Assembly (NCBI GenBank): GCA_037043235.1
Contig: JAWRVZ010000043.1
Span: forward strand, 3,633,001-3,697,000
Direction: 5' to 3'
From: Rhodeus uyekii
Lineage: Eukaryota; Chordata; Actinopteri; Cypriniformes; Acheilognathidae
DNA: 64,000 nt
Within the stretch, counting starts at the first letter, position 1. Every line of letters starts with the position of its first letter. Of this stretch, positions 23,584-37,400 are shown piece after piece. The translations under genes were made by a program, and so were the position numbers. The notes under the pieces were generated by a model. That model saw nothing but the letters and a program-made list of their open reading frames with translations. It searched no databases and had not been told where the DNA came from.

Positions 23584-26500
23584 TAGGGGTTAAAATTAAA
23601 TTTACCTATTTGATATTTTATGTTTATCACTAAAACATCGAGCATTGTGCGTAGATCAGGTCAAATACTCAAAGTATTGCTAAAATTGACACAGTTAGCA
23701 ATATTATCAGTAGGCGCTATATTCACACTGTCATTCCAAAATCCGATTTTTGTGCATATCTGATTTGAATCCTATGCGATTTAGATTTAGATAAAGATTT
23801 AGATTTTGAAATGCCATTTTTACTTAAATCCATTTTGAGCTACATTCATATGTAGCTCAAAACAACATTGTCTTGTTGTAAATAAGACAACATCTGTATT
23901 GCTAACACATACATGTTGTCGTTTTTGGCGTATATGCCTACCAATGCAATTCCAGAAAACAAAGCAGAGGCATATAGAAACAAATCAGATCTGAACAGCT
24001 GAGATACACAATGTGGAGAGTCAATAAATTTAGATCCGATTCCTATCAGATACACAAATAACCAGATTTGGACTGACAGACTGACTGGTAAGCACAGTAT
24101 GGCCAAATATTTTCCTGTCAACCTTTCGTTTCAACTCTTTAATGTGAAGAACATGCATTTAATTGCTAAATACAATATAAATAATTATTTTTCCAGACTC
24201 TTAGAAACACTAATATTGTCATTCCGACCTTTAGATAGAGTTTTCCTTCATCATAGTCACATAATAAGCAATATGTGTATTTAGGGAAAACATTTTAAGT
24301 GATAATAGGGGTAATTGACTCCTTTCCTGTCATCTTACCCATATATTTGTATTTAACTTCTATTCTACTCCATTATTCAGTATACTGACACGTTTCCCCT
24401 TGTGTTTATGAGTGTAAAAGTAAGGCTTCCTCCCACCGCTGAGCTTATATAAAGGTCAGACAGTCGGTGGGTGGACTATGCCTGGGTTTTTCTGTCTGTG
24501 AAAGCAATCACAATGGCTTTGGTCAACTGGGGAGGAAGTGAACACATGCTAGTGTCATCAGTCGCTCCTCCTGATGGCTTTAGTGAGGCCTTTCCTTCTC
24601 CTCAAGCGTTTTTCTAATTTATGATGGGAAGGACCACACTTTTTTTGTTTTTGAGGGGCAGGCTGATTCACTTCCTAGCGTGACGTCTTTGGGTTTTACT
24701 CCAGACACATGGGCCAGTGAAGGTTATCACAGGGCAATAGTGGAAAGCAGGACTGAGGCCATTTGTAAAGACATAAGAGTTTTTGTTACTGATAGGATCA
24801 TTTGTTAGCAATAAAAGTTAGGTTTTGTTTCTCCACAGAACTCTAGGTTTTAGCACAAAACAACCAGAATTTTGACACCACATCTTCAAAATATTAACCA
24901 TATGACTTAGTTTAATGAATGGCGTATTTCTGTCTCCTGGGACCCATTTCAGATGGTTGAGAAATGTCAAAGAGTTCTTGTTGTTTCCTCATCGTTGTGA
25001 AAGATGAAGAATGTCTCAGATGAGCACTTGGCTGCTGTGATAACAAACAACTCTTTGGAAGGGAGGAGAGATTCCCGGTTTGCGTCAAACCTGCTGGATC
25101 ACATTGGATAGAAAAATATCTGCTCTTATTAAAGTGACTCAGCATACAGGCTGGAATTGTTAATGCGTAGTCTATTCTGCAAATTTACTTTATTACAACT
25201 ACGGGAGCTTTAAAACTCATTCTGGTCATTGAGTAGAGAAATCTGTTTTTGAATTTCTTTGGAAAATTGGAGTTTGGGGGCATTGTTTCATAAAGCTCTT
25301 TTTGTAAAACTATGACCTCATAAGAAGTGATCAAACAGCATGCAGCTTAGTGCGCCAGAAGTGTGCTTTTGACATTTAAAATATTTCTGTATGCTAACTT
25401 AAAGTTTAAAATTTCATTCATTAGTGGCTCTGTACCTGTGCTATTGTCACGTGGACAATGAAGTTTTCTTTTGTCCTCCCAGACACTCTATACTTCTGGA
25501 AAATATCACTCTTATCGTGTTATGTTTGAAACTTTGTCATTCGCGTTCAAGTGAGTTTTCCTTCTTCTTTCCAACATGCAATGGAAAAGTGCAATAAATA
25601 ATGGAATTAAAAGGGAAAAAAGGAACTATCACTTGAAGATGACGTGTGTAATTTCTGTGCCATTAATGGCACCATGTAATTGCAATTTGAACAACATCAT
25701 AATATTTGATCCACCAATGGTCTGGGTTACTTGTTTCTCCAAGCAGTTGCAGACTGGACTGGTGACTTTTTGGTGGCACGTGGAAAGAAACGAAACTCTT
25801 GACCATTCATTTTTATAATACTTGCTTAACTTAATTTAACCAAAACTAAGATCCCCAAGTAAGGAAATGTGCACTACTACTGTATATTGGTACCGATTAA
25901 AAAGGTAACAAAACAAATCAGTTACAAAAGCCAAATGTTGTGTTTCAACTAGCCGTTTTCCTGCATGACATCTTTAAAAACCTGAGCTACAGCTTAGCAG
26001 TTTTGAACTTGTTTGTCAGATCGAGTTTGGCAGATCTATAGGATTAGCTCAGTATATCTGAATGAAGACAGAATGAGCTCATCATTTGTGACAGGTATAG
26101 CGCTCTTCATCATTTCATCTGTGGGCTGCTACCTCCCTGCTTCCAGACTCTTTCCACTCACTCCAAAGCAGAGCTACGTGGACTGTTTCCTAGGCAACGG
26201 CACCAAACATCAGATGACAGTATGTCTGAGTGTATATTACAGTTTAGTGACGTGCCAAGAAACTGCTCTGTTGAGGCAAAAACATTCTTGGGCTCAGAAT
26301 GAAAAATTAGTCAGGGGAAACGTTATCTCTCTGCGCCAGTTCCTTGGAATGTTAATTTCATATCATACAAAGGAGGAGAAAATAAAATCTAACATTTATC
26401 TGTCTCTTAATGTGTTTAATATTAACTGGCTTTGTTGTTATAGGTCATCCGGGTTTTTTCTTAGAAATCCAGACTCTGTTTTAACAGACAAAATGAGGAG

Positions 26501-28213
26501 AAATAGCGCAACAGGTCTTTGTGTGACCATGACGTAACTTTCATTACACAATCTGTTGGTATAACACCCCATTCATTTTCAGGTCATCCTGATTGCACCT
26601 GAGGAGTTATATCAGTTTCTTTGCTTCATAAAATGCTGCAGCCTGCCTGGTCTTGATGTTTGATTTGTTGTGCATGGCAGTGATCTCAATAGCATAGCAT
26701 TATACTCCCTGGCAGTTTGGTTTTAACTTTATAGCCTCACAGATTCTATGACTTAATAGTGTACTCAAACGTGACATGGTAAAGTACGGTACTTTACTTG
26801 AATGTTTACATCATGTTAGTTTTACTTCCTCTCTAGTACATTTCAGTGCTGAGTATTTGGCTTAAAACGTAAAACTAATAAAGCCTGCTTGAACTTGTAC
26901 ACTGACTTCGTTCAACCTTCGTTCAACTTTAGCCAGCGTCAGTGTTGATGTCAAAAGCAACTGTCACCAAAAACGATGAAACACCTACTGTTTTACTGAA
27001 TTAACTAAAAGGGAAAATAAAATGAAACTAAACATTGCATTTTACTTTGAGTTTTAGTGTAAATATCAAATCAAGAATTGCTTTTTACTGCTTTAATTTG
27101 AGAAAAACGAATTTCCATAAGTACTAGTAGTCAGTGACAAATGTTTTTATACACACCAGTTATTGTATCAGTAATTATATATGTTGCCTTTTGCTTTTTG
27201 TGCATGATCTTTCATTTGCAAAGTGTTCTTCTCTCTCTAACATTAGGAGTTGTTGAACTCCTAAAGTTTTCCATTGCACTGCATTTGAGTTACAAAAGAG
27301 TGTTTGTTTTGAAAATGAATCTGAAACATTTGTCAGACATTTTGGATAAACATAATTTGACTTCACTTTCATTCCCATTCTAGTTATGCAAGTAGTTACT
27401 TGTAAATTTCAATCTGTCTATATACAGTTACGCACAAAACTATTTTTCTGGATATTACCCTTACAAAAGAAGTTTATTCAAGTGTGCTGTTAACATATTT
27501 CTTTTAAACTACAAAAAATAGGAAACTTTGTCTACTTTTTAAATAGTTCTCAGAAATATACTTAAAATTACACATAAGTATGCTTGACTTATACTGACAG
27601 AAAAGTCAAAGTAAATTTGGCCTATACTTAAATTCAGTCTTTTGATTGAGATATACAGTACTTAAAATGATAATTGAGTATTCTAAGTATAAGTGGCTTG
27701 TAGTTGGTATTGCTCTTTTGATCAAGTAGTCTATTAAATACCCTTTTTTCCCCATAGATTTACATACTGTCTTATAAATGATGATTGAAAATATTCATTT
27801 ATACAGAGAAAGAATATGTTCCTAATTCTGAATATGTGAATGTTTCTGTAGTCCATTGGAAGTGTACATAGAAATTTACATTATAGTATAGTTAAAGTGC
27901 AAAAATAATAAGCTTTATAAATAGTAAACTATAGGTATCATGTTAAGTTTACTCAAAGAAAACTTGCAATATAAAACAACTAAACTACTAGTTTACTGAG
28001 AGTATACTTCAAAGTAAGATTGCTTTCGTGAACTTTGTAATAGTAAACTATGAGTATACCTATATGTTCACTTGAAATATATATGTAGTACAAATTAAAA
28101 ACGTAGTTGTAAACTAGTACGCACCCTCTGTGGGGGTTGTAAAATCTGGTATAACCCGCTGGTTATATGCGGGAAAATACGGTATTCCCAATAGACATGT
28201 TATGTTTGTAGTA
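23584..28213. other. gene-poor spacer
   Basis: Holds a possible decayed MITE at about 23700-24085 (weak inverted ends around tgtcattccaaaatccgatt), a TATA-like motif near 24447, an unassigned possible exon at 26073-26219, and a stretch at 27540-28130 rich in AGTATACTT-like palindromes. No known gene was recognised. Confidence 0.35.
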
Positions 28214-29764
28214 CAGGGAGTGCAGAATTATTATGCAAATGAGTATTTTGACCACATCATCCTCGTTATGCATGTTGTCTTACTCCAAGCTGTATAGGCT
28301 GGAAAGCCTACTACCAATTAAGCATATTAGGTGATGTGCATCTCTGTAATGAGAAGGGGTGTGGTCTAATGACATCAACACCCTATATCAGGTGTGCATA
28401 ATTATTAGGCAACTTCCTTTCCTTTGGCAAAATGGGTCAAAAGAAGGACTTGACAGGCTCAGAAAAGTCAAAAATAGTGAGATATATTGCAGAGGGATGC
28501 AGCAGTCTTAAAATAGCCAAGCTTCTGAAGCGTGATCATCGAACAATCAAGTGTTTCATTCAAAATAGTCAACAGGGTCGCAAGAAGCGTGCGGAAAAAC
28601 CAAGGCGCAAAATAACGGCCCGTGAACTGAGAAAAGTCAAGCGTGCAGCTGCCAAGATGCCACTTGCCACCAGTTTGGCCATATTTCAGAGCTGCAACAT
28701 CACTGGAGTGCCCAAAAGCACAAGGTGTGCAATACTCAGAGACATGGCCAAGGTAAGAAAGGCAGAAAGTCGACCACCACTGAACAAGACACACAAGCTG
28801 AAACGTCAAGACTGGGCCAAGAAATATCTCAAGACTGATTTTTCTAAGGTTTTATGGACTGATGAAATGAGAGTGAGTCTTGATGGGCCCGTGGCTGGAT
28901 TGGTAAAGGGCAGAGAGCTCCAGTCCGACTCAGACGCCAGCAAGGTGGAGGTGTAGTAGTGGTTTGGGCTGGTATCATCAAAGATGAGCTTGTGGGGCCT
29001 TTTCGGGTTGAGGATGGAGTCAAGCTCAACTCCCAGTTCTACTGGCAGTTTCTGGAAGACACCTTCTTCAAGCAGTGGTACAGGAAGAAGTCTGCATCCT
29101 TCAAGAAAAACATGATTTTCATGCAGGACAATGCTCCATCACACGCGTCCAAGTACTCCACAGCGTGGCTGGCAAGAAAGGGTATAAAAGAAGAAAATCT
29201 AATGATATGGCCTCCTTGTTCACCTGATCTGAACCCCATTGAGAACCTGTGGTTCATCATCAAATGTGCGATTTACAAGGAGGGAAAACAGTACACCTCT
29301 CTGAACAGTGTCTGTGAGGCTGTGGTTGCTGCTGCACGCAATGTTGATGGTGAACAGATCAAAACACTGACAGAATCCATGGATGGCAGGCTTTTGAGTG
29401 TCCTTGCAAAGAAAGGTGGCTATATTGGTCACTGATTTGTTTTTGTTTGGTTTTTGAATGTCAGAAATGTATATTTGTGAGTGTTGAGATGTTATATTGG
29501 TTTCACTGGTAAAAATAAATAATTGAAATGGGTATAAATTTGTTTTTTGTTAAGTTGCCTAATAATTATGCACAGTAATAGTCACCTGCACACACAGATA
29601 TCCCCCTAAAATAGCTAAAACTAAAAACTACTTCAAATAATGATACAAAAATATTCAGCTTTGATATTAATGAGTTTTTTGTGTTCAGTGAGAACATGGT
29701 TGTTGTTCAATAATAAAAATTAATCCTCAAAAATACAACTTGCCTAATAATTCTGCACTCCCTG
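28214..29764 (+). mobile_element. Tc1-like DNA transposon, near full length
   Basis: 1551 bp bounded by TA duplications (28212-28213 and 29765-29766). Both ends start CAGGGAGTGCAGAATTATTA, 20 of 20 identical before they diverge. Inner repeats of the same motif (28396-28410 and 29556-29571, containing gcataattattaggcaa) give the IR/DR arrangement of Tc1/Sleeping Beauty-type elements. The transposase lies between them on the plus strand. The intact ends and flanks suggest a fairly recent insertion. Confidence 0.93.
28432..29435 (+). pseudogene. Tc1-type transposase with one frameshift
   Basis: DD34E integrase-fold transposase. The first frame (28432 to about 28890) has the N-terminal helix-turn-helix pair (SSLKIAKLLKRDHRT; KSTRCAILRDMAKV) and the first catalytic Asp in VLWTDEMR. 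The second frame (to the stop at 29435) has the second Asp in FMQDNAPSH and the Glu in SPDLNPIENLW. The frames are offset at about 28886-28892, where the sequence between two TGGGCC-containing words is shorter than the family pattern, consistent with a 13-nt deletion. With that length the protein would be near 338 residues, the usual Tc1 size. As it stands it is inactive. Confidence 0.9.
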
Positions 29765-29766
29765 TA

Positions 29767-31542
29767 TATGAATACAGCCTCCAAAATCTGAAAAGGCATC
29801 CAGTCTGTCTGGTGGTAAATCAAACTCGTCAAGGCATCACAGTTCTGATTATGAAATGTGGTCTACATCTGAAAGACTAATGGTACTTGCTAATGGTCTT
29901 GGTCAGTGGTCTTTTGACAAATCTGCTGTGTAAACCACATCAGCGGCAGATGTTAAATCCCATGTTTATACATTATGCGATCACTCCACATCTCAGTGAT
30001 CTGACTTTGTTCAATTAAGAAGAAGAATACGTAAGAATTGCTGCTTTTTCTTTGCATGGAAAACGAATATGTAGACAACCTCAGCTGCATCTGGAGAACA
30101 TTTTGCATAAAACTCCTTTGGGATCCTGTTTGATAAATATGATTTTATTGGTGCTGGAACTATTCTTAAATGTTTCTACTTGACTAAGAGTCTTTGGCAA
30201 GCAAGAGTATAAAATTGATTAAGGTGTTTATTAAAAAGGAGGCATTGTTTGAAATAGCAGTCACTGGAACAAGAATCATTTTGAAACACTTTCCAGTTAT
30301 TCTCTTAGGATCGGCCATTACATAACATTGGTGACATGCGATCACTGACCAGCATGGAACAATTTTTTCTTTTCAAGCCTCTACTCAAACATCATTTGAA
30401 ATGTCATTAGCAATGAAACACATAAAGGTGCTGTACCCTATTCTTTAAAATGTCCCTACCTGACAGACTACAGGACAATATCAGTCTCATCAGCAAAAAA
30501 GGAGCCTGTGCTTTTTCAGCCAGTCTCTTGCTTGTGAATAATTGTGTGCAGGTGCATTTGATGAGTCTTTGAATTTGGAAAAAAGGGCTGTCGAAATGAG
30601 CAAAGTGGTGGAAATAAGTAACGTCTGAACTCATTTTAAGACTCAACTACTTCTACTTAAAAAAAAAACAACCTCATAATAGACTTTATAATTTATATGT
30701 CTATATTCGACATTGATGTCTTTTGGTATAGAATAAAAAGGATTGTGAGACCATATTGAAGAACTCCAATCCATCACCACAAAATAGCATCTAAGCTTTG
30801 CATAAAAAGTAGACAAAAGGTGGTTGTTATATAACTCTATTTGACTAATGTTTGCAGGTGTACGAGTCAAAAGGCTTGGCACAAGATGTGCCCTTAGATT
30901 TATGCCCATTGATGTCTCTCACACAGTACATTATTGAGATGCTAGGTGTGTTGTCTGAAATACCGATGTGGCCAACAACAGTGGAAAATTAAAAGGTATT
31001 AAAAATGTAAAAAAAAAACATTTTTTTACATTTTAAGACAGTAGTTCAGTTAGTGACTCAAAAACATTAATTTTGTGAGTATCATCTGACTTGACCCATT
31101 TTGAGGGCTTTCTTTAACCACTCCTCCTGAGTTGATATGGGTCAGACAGCCAGAGGACACCAAATCACAAGCAGGTGCTTGAAGTCTGCGAATACTGTGC
31201 TGTGTCACCAAAACGTCATCTAGGAGGCCAAGGTAGAAATTAAAAGCCTTGCATGGTTTCTCTTAGCATGTGTTTGTGCACCTTGGTTGCCAAAAATTTC
31301 CTTATTACTTCACACACCACAGCTTGTTTTGAGTTAGAAAACCATCATACATTTAATATAAAATATAAAGTGAGATATTGTTAGTTCAATAGACTTGGAA
31401 ATAACTTAGCAGTTTATGAACATGGTGTTATACATATATACAGTAAGAACCTATGTATATTTTCTAATCTGTACTTTATTTCCATAGTTTAATGGTAGTA
31501 CATAAATTGTACACTGCAGTTAAAAATATATATTTTAAAATG
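29767..31542. other. gene-poor spacer
   Basis: AT-rich sequence with no recognised gene; minus-strand frames at 30407-30909 look like chance open reading. Confidence 0.35.
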
Positions 31543-31935
31543 TAATTTATTCCTGTGATGTTAAAGCTGTTGTTAAAGCATTACTCCAGTCTTCAGTGTC
31601 ACATGATCCTTCAGGAATTATTCTAATGCTGATTTGGTGCTTAAGAAACATTCATTGTTGTCAATATTGAAAAACGTTGTACAGTTTAATATTTACATTT
31701 ATGCATTTGGCAGACGCTTTTATCCAAAGCGACTTACATTGCATTCAAAGAACACAAATCAATAAATCAGTTCTTGCTTTCCCTGGGATTGAACCCATGA
31801 CCTCGGCGTTGCAAGCACAAATGTTCTACTGATTGAGCTACAGGAAAGCTAATATTTGGGATAAACTTGATCATTTATTTTTCAATATTCTTTGATGAAT
31901 AGAAAGTATTTTTTAAAACAGCATTTATTAGACTA
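31543..31935. repeat. cyprinid interspersed repeat, copy 2, split by a SINE
   Basis: The left part (31543-31694) has cttcagtgtcacatgatcct, tcaggaattattctaatgct and gatttggtgcttaagaaaca. The right part (31850-31935) continues with ttgatgaatagaaag. The SINE at 31695-31849 interrupts the two halves. Confidence 0.6.
31695..31849 (-). repeat. tRNA-derived SINE with intact target duplication
   Basis: On the minus strand it opens with a tRNA-like head: A box TAGCTCAATCAGTAG, anticodon-arm-like GCTTGCAACGCC and B box GGTTCAATCCC. It continues into a tail containing GTAAGTCGCTTTGGATAAAA and GTCTGCCAAATGCATAAATG. TAATATTT flanks it on both sides (31687-31694 and 31850-31857), a perfect 8-bp duplication. 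This is a Pol III-type retroposon common in cyprinid genomes. Confidence 0.75.
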
Positions 31936-31949
31936 TCCCCCCCCCCCCA

Positions 31950-34413
31950 GTCAATCCCCAAATGACTATTTAACAATAATGGAAGCAATGAATTTAAGCA
32001 AACTTGGAGTGTCAGGCTGTAACCATTTACTGTAAATCTTAATGTACATAATGTTTTTACAAAACATCATTCAATAAATCTGAATTGGCACAGAAATGGA
32101 TGATAAGAACCACTGAAAGGATACAAAATGACTAATACATTTGTCTTTATGAAAATAAACACAAAACATACAGTTTAAACCGTGTCAAATAGCACTTCAA
32201 AAATATTTTTAGTTTCAAGCTACATTTGAAGTCTACCAGCATTTTGGCTACAAAACATTATGAATTCATATCAATGCACGTTTATGCCAATTAAAATACA
32301 ATACAGATCCAATATCCAAAGGCACAAGATACAACAAACTATAGGCTTTAAAAAAAGAATATAGAGTATAATATACCAATAAGACATGGTCACAAAAGCG
32401 AACACTACAAGGCTCAAGTCAAATAGCTACTCACACTCACATTGATATTACAAATGTACAAATGGACACTTCAGAAGGTAATAATCATCGATACAGAATC
32501 TGGAAAAAAGCATTATGACTACTGAAATATCACATTTTCTTTCTGCTCAAACAATTGAACACCAAAGATTTAATATTGTATACAAAATGGTAGTTGCACA
32601 AATCTGAAACGACATCCAACAAACGAATCAACCCATGCTATATTGTTTCCCCCCACTGCCCCATATTTCTTTTTGCACGGAAAACATGCAAGTAGCACAA
32701 AGAGCAATCTTGGATAGACAGCCAATATTGTCCTATGGATAAATGCGTCACTACAAACTCTCAGACTATGAAGTAATTGAGTTCGAGCAACAGCCCGCGG
32801 TTGCAAAAATGGAGAGAATGAGATAAGTGGGAGACCGTCTAGAAGGAAATGACATCAGAGAATGATATTGCAACCTAGATTTTTCTAACACAATGTGATT
32901 TCTTTCTCTGTTTGTACACTAAGAATTCATACGAACTGTTTTTCGAAGGGTACATCCTTTAGCTTATTCCCTTGACTAACCCCCTTCCTGTAGTTTACCA
33001 TCTTCAGTCATTGTCCACTGCAGTATAAAATGTTTTAATTCACATCATTTCATTTCGGAACACGTGAATTATCCAAAACAATATTGCACAAAGCCTATTA
33101 AAATGTTTGTTCCCTACAAATTGGAATGGAGCAGCTTTGAGACTGATTGCCAGGTGCAATATCACACGGAGGAAGCGGATTTGTACGCGAGATACACGAT
33201 CGTTACAATCACCAAACAAAACAAATGCTACATATTTCAAAGTTGCAATCAAGGTACATCTTCAATCAAGGCTCATGCCATAGTCACAAGATGTTCATAG
33301 ATTTTGTTTGGGAGACTGTTAGGCACATACAACTATGGCATCAAGTTATGGAGAAAAATTCCATAGTATAATTCCAACAGCAATAAAATGGGAAAGGTTA
33401 TGGAAATATCACCTTCCCCTCTATTAAACCGTGACCCATTTCTTCCATATGTCACAATCAAAAGAACAATGTTCAAAACAAAAAAGAATTCACGTACAGC
33501 TCTTTAGATCGAATCGACGAGTGGTTTGGAGAGCTGGGCAAGAGGCACAGTTTACAAAATTTAGCAGCATTAGACATACAGCAGAAAAGAGGGCTAGGAA
33601 AACAGGGCTACTCTTCTTATACACACTCATTAGATTAGCCACCATCCGCGCACAACAACCCATTGACAAGGCCAGTCGGGTTCAGTGTTTTGTTTCCGTT
33701 CTGAACACGGAAGTAGTAACACAGTCTTTCACATTTTTAGGAACGGTTCTCAGAGGGTCGAAACTTCCCAGTTATAACAGGTTTGTCTTCAGTCAGAAGG
33801 GGCAGTATGCTAACGTTAAGGCGAACAGATGAAATAGGAGAAAAGGAAGTCAAATAATCAAACAAAACATCACATTTATACAATTAGATTATTTGACAGA
33901 CTGCCACAAAGTGGTTAGAATTATATTTAAAAAAATATTTAAATTAAGAAAATGTTCCTTGGAACAAATTCATTATAGTCACAGATATTATTGGGCTACT
34001 AATAAAAAAAGAAGTCACATTTGTTTTTACATTTCAAGTTTGTTTTTTTAAATTTAGAAAGATCTGCATGTAAATCCAAATCAGATGTGATATGACAACA
34101 ATTGGAAAACAAAACGACAAAAATGACTGTTTACTATTGTTTTTTTTAGAGCTGATTTACAGCAGAATTGAATCATTGAATCATTATTTTCCTGTTTATC
34201 ACTGTAAAGCTGCTTTGAAACAATCCGCATTGTATGAAGCGCTATATAAATGAAGATGGCTTAACGTGAATTTTAAAGTAACCTCAACAAATCAGAATGA
34301 CCAAATGCAAAAAAGGCATTAAAAGTTTTTGATAAAGGGACACATCAAATCTGTATGCTGTTAAAACATAACGAGACGTATTGAGTGTGCAACAAGACAT
34401 GTATGGAACGTTG
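31950..34413 (-). other. probable zbtb44 3' UTR and downstream flank
   Basis: Mostly single-copy-looking sequence downstream of the zbtb44 stop; open frames here on either strand are not recognisable proteins. A SINE/LINE-like tail (gtaaagctgctttgaaacaa, gcgctatataaatgaag) lies at 34193-34265. Several minus-strand ATTAAA or AATAAA words exist (e.g. near 31872 and 32570), but the real transcript end cannot be chosen by eye. Confidence 0.3.
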
Positions 34414-37400
34414 TTACTCAATTGTAATTGACACAAGTCTTTTCTTCTTTCTCCCCCCTCTCTCCTTCTCTCCTTCATCTTCCTCTGGGTCTTGCAGAGA
34501 GGTGACAGCACTGGTGGACTTCGGATGGCCCCCTGGTGCGCCTTCCCCTCCATGCCCTGACCTCGGGTTCGGGGTCTGGGAAGGAGGTGCAGAAGTGTGG
34601 TTGTCATAGTTCATGGTTGAGGAAACTTGAGAGATAACTGGTGTTTGGACTGAGGAAGAGGAGGAAGAAGCTTCAAAGGTCTGCTCACTCATCTCAAAGT
34701 GTCCTAGCCCCTCTTCCTCTTGCATGTGACTCAGGTAGTCTGGGAGGAGGAACTCACTAGGGCAAAAAAAAGGGAGAGAAGTGCCAATGTTCAGAAAATC
34801 ATCACTGCCGTCAATACTAACTTAACATAAGATAAAACTGACACATTTAATCTTTAGAATCATCTTTCTCAATCTTTTTAGCAGAAAAGCTCAAACTTCT
34901 TTATGTAAAATACTTACTTAAAGGGACTTGTAACTAAAAATGTAAAGTTATTGCTTTCAATTTCCTCTGTGAAGCCACAATCAGAGGATGTCAAACCACT
35001 CAGGCGCAAGTTCAAAAAGTTATTTGTTAAAAATAAAAACGAATGAAAAAAAGTAAGTTCTTATGATTAACCCAAGATTATGTTCCAGGCTAGGTATATG
35101 AGTCTATAGGTATATAAGATATCTTTGGAAATCTTTTTTTCTCTCACACAAACAGCCAGTCCTAACATGTTCAAGTCTAGCAATAAACTATAGCAAAATG
35201 TCCTCGGGCAAAGCACTGCAGCTATCTAAATAGAAAGTCAATATTCAAGCTTCAAAATTAGATTGAGGATTGTGGCTTGGCAGAAAAAGTGATATAGCAA
35301 GTAATCACAATTCAAACACTGACTGCTTAATCCATGAATGACATAACTTCCTATTTCTTCACAGTACGCCGTTGCATTCTCAACACTGATTTCCGAAAGT
35401 CCTCAGCACAAACTTGCGAAATATTAACATGTTTTAATAATAATATAAAAAGTATTAATAATAAAAAAGAGATATCTAATGAACCCAGATAGCACTTCTA
35501 ATTTGTGCAAATTTGTTCATTATAAAATTACACTAAAAGATTAAGTACATCAGAGATCTTTGAAATGTATGGCAGAAATGTAGACTGTTTTTCGTAATGA
35601 CAATAAATAAAACTACATGACCGCTCCCTCTCTTAATAAGCACACGGCAGAGCCAAACTATTGCCTCAGCACTGTAGCTTTCATAGACTGTTTATTTGTG
35701 CCTGACAAAGATGAATAGACCACAGAAGATCCTAAGAGCAAGAGGGCTTAAATCAAATAAACAGTTGGATGAAATAAGGGAGTCTACGTGTAGCAGGAGC
35801 TCAATGCATAAAGGCACCTGACTCCCTTCCCTCTGCTTTAATGAAGGGCTACCGTCATGAAGATTACCTCAGAAAAACGTCTCTTACAGTCTTCTCAAAA
35901 ATATAAACAGTGATTCCACTGAGCTTTTTTGGTTGTTGTTGAGAACTTCACTTAAAAAACCTATTCAGCTGATGTAGGATTGATTTCACTGCCGCTTCAA
36001 ATGTTTACATCGCAGTGATTCTTTTCCTAATGCACAGTCCAACTCTCACTACTTCCAAAATGGAAGCAAAGCCATCTTTATTTCATTTAAAAAATATTTT
36101 TTTCAAATAAGAAAGTCACTTAGTTGGTTTTCTCTGGAGAACATATCTAAGAGGAACACACGTGCAAATTTAAGAAAAACTGAAGGGTGTGCCCATGTGT
36201 TAAAGCTATTCAGAAACAAATAAACATCTTACTCGGCATAATACTGATCAGAGCAGTCAATAGAGGAGATTTCCTGAAAGCTCTATTCAGTAATTAATGT
36301 TCTTCCAAATAAAACACAATGGAACTGGGCGTTAGCCTGGAATGGGGTAAACCTGTTAAAACTCAGCAGGAAAGACATTTCATCTGATAGAAGCATTTTG
36401 TCAGTCACACCTCAACGAGAAAAACCTGTCATCTTCAGCTGTCTTTAAAAACACACATCTGTTTCATCTGTTATAATTTTGTTAATGTATAATTTATAAT
36501 AATGTTCAATTAGTTAACATTAGTTAATGCACTGGATATCATGAACTAACAAACAATAAGCAACAATTATTAAAGAATTGTTAAGGTTATTGTTCATTTA
36601 CAAATATAGTACTGGTCATTATTAATTAAGGTATGTTAGTTAATAAACATAATACATAAACTAATGTTCATTTATATTACTTAAAGTGTTCAACTTTTTT
36701 TATTCTTTTGTATTATAAATTAATACTGTTCAATAACAAGTATTTTTTTCTCTTAAAGATATTAATATTTTATGCAGCAAGGATGCATTAAATTGAGTAA
36801 AGGTTACAGTAAAAAAATTTACATTGTTACCCAAAAATATATATTTTATATTTCCACAAAAATATTATGACAAACTGTTTTTAACATTGATGATAAAGCA
36901 ATTATATTCTTTATTATTCATCAAATCAGCATATTAGAATGATTTCTGAAGGATCATGTTACACCGATTTCACCGAATTCAGTTTTGCCAGGAATAAATA
37001 GAAAATAGAAAATGGTTATTTTAGCTTGTAATATTTTTTCTACAATATTACTCTTCTTTTTTATATACCATATTTAAATACTCAAATACATGCAGCCTTG
37101 TTGAGCTCAAGAGGCTTTTCTCAAAAAAAAAAATGTTAAAGCTAAAAAAGTAATAATCTTTGTTAATTTATCATACTTTGTTAATTCATAACTAATGTCA
37201 AGAAATTGAGCCTTACTGTAAAGTGTAGCACCTAATACACATATTGTCCAATACAGATAGATAATTTCTCCCACCCCCCCAATTCAAAATCGCATCTGCT
37301 ACCTCAACATAAGATGAACGGCCGAACGTACAAAACTACATTTGTAGTTCTATATATTTTCTTAGAATGTTCAGCTCCTCCTCACCTGGTCTGGAAGTAG

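Noticed and set aside
33431..33832. 133-codon plus-strand frame
   Set aside because: It lies opposite the presumed zbtb44 3' UTR, shows no recognisable family, and has no splice or promoter support.
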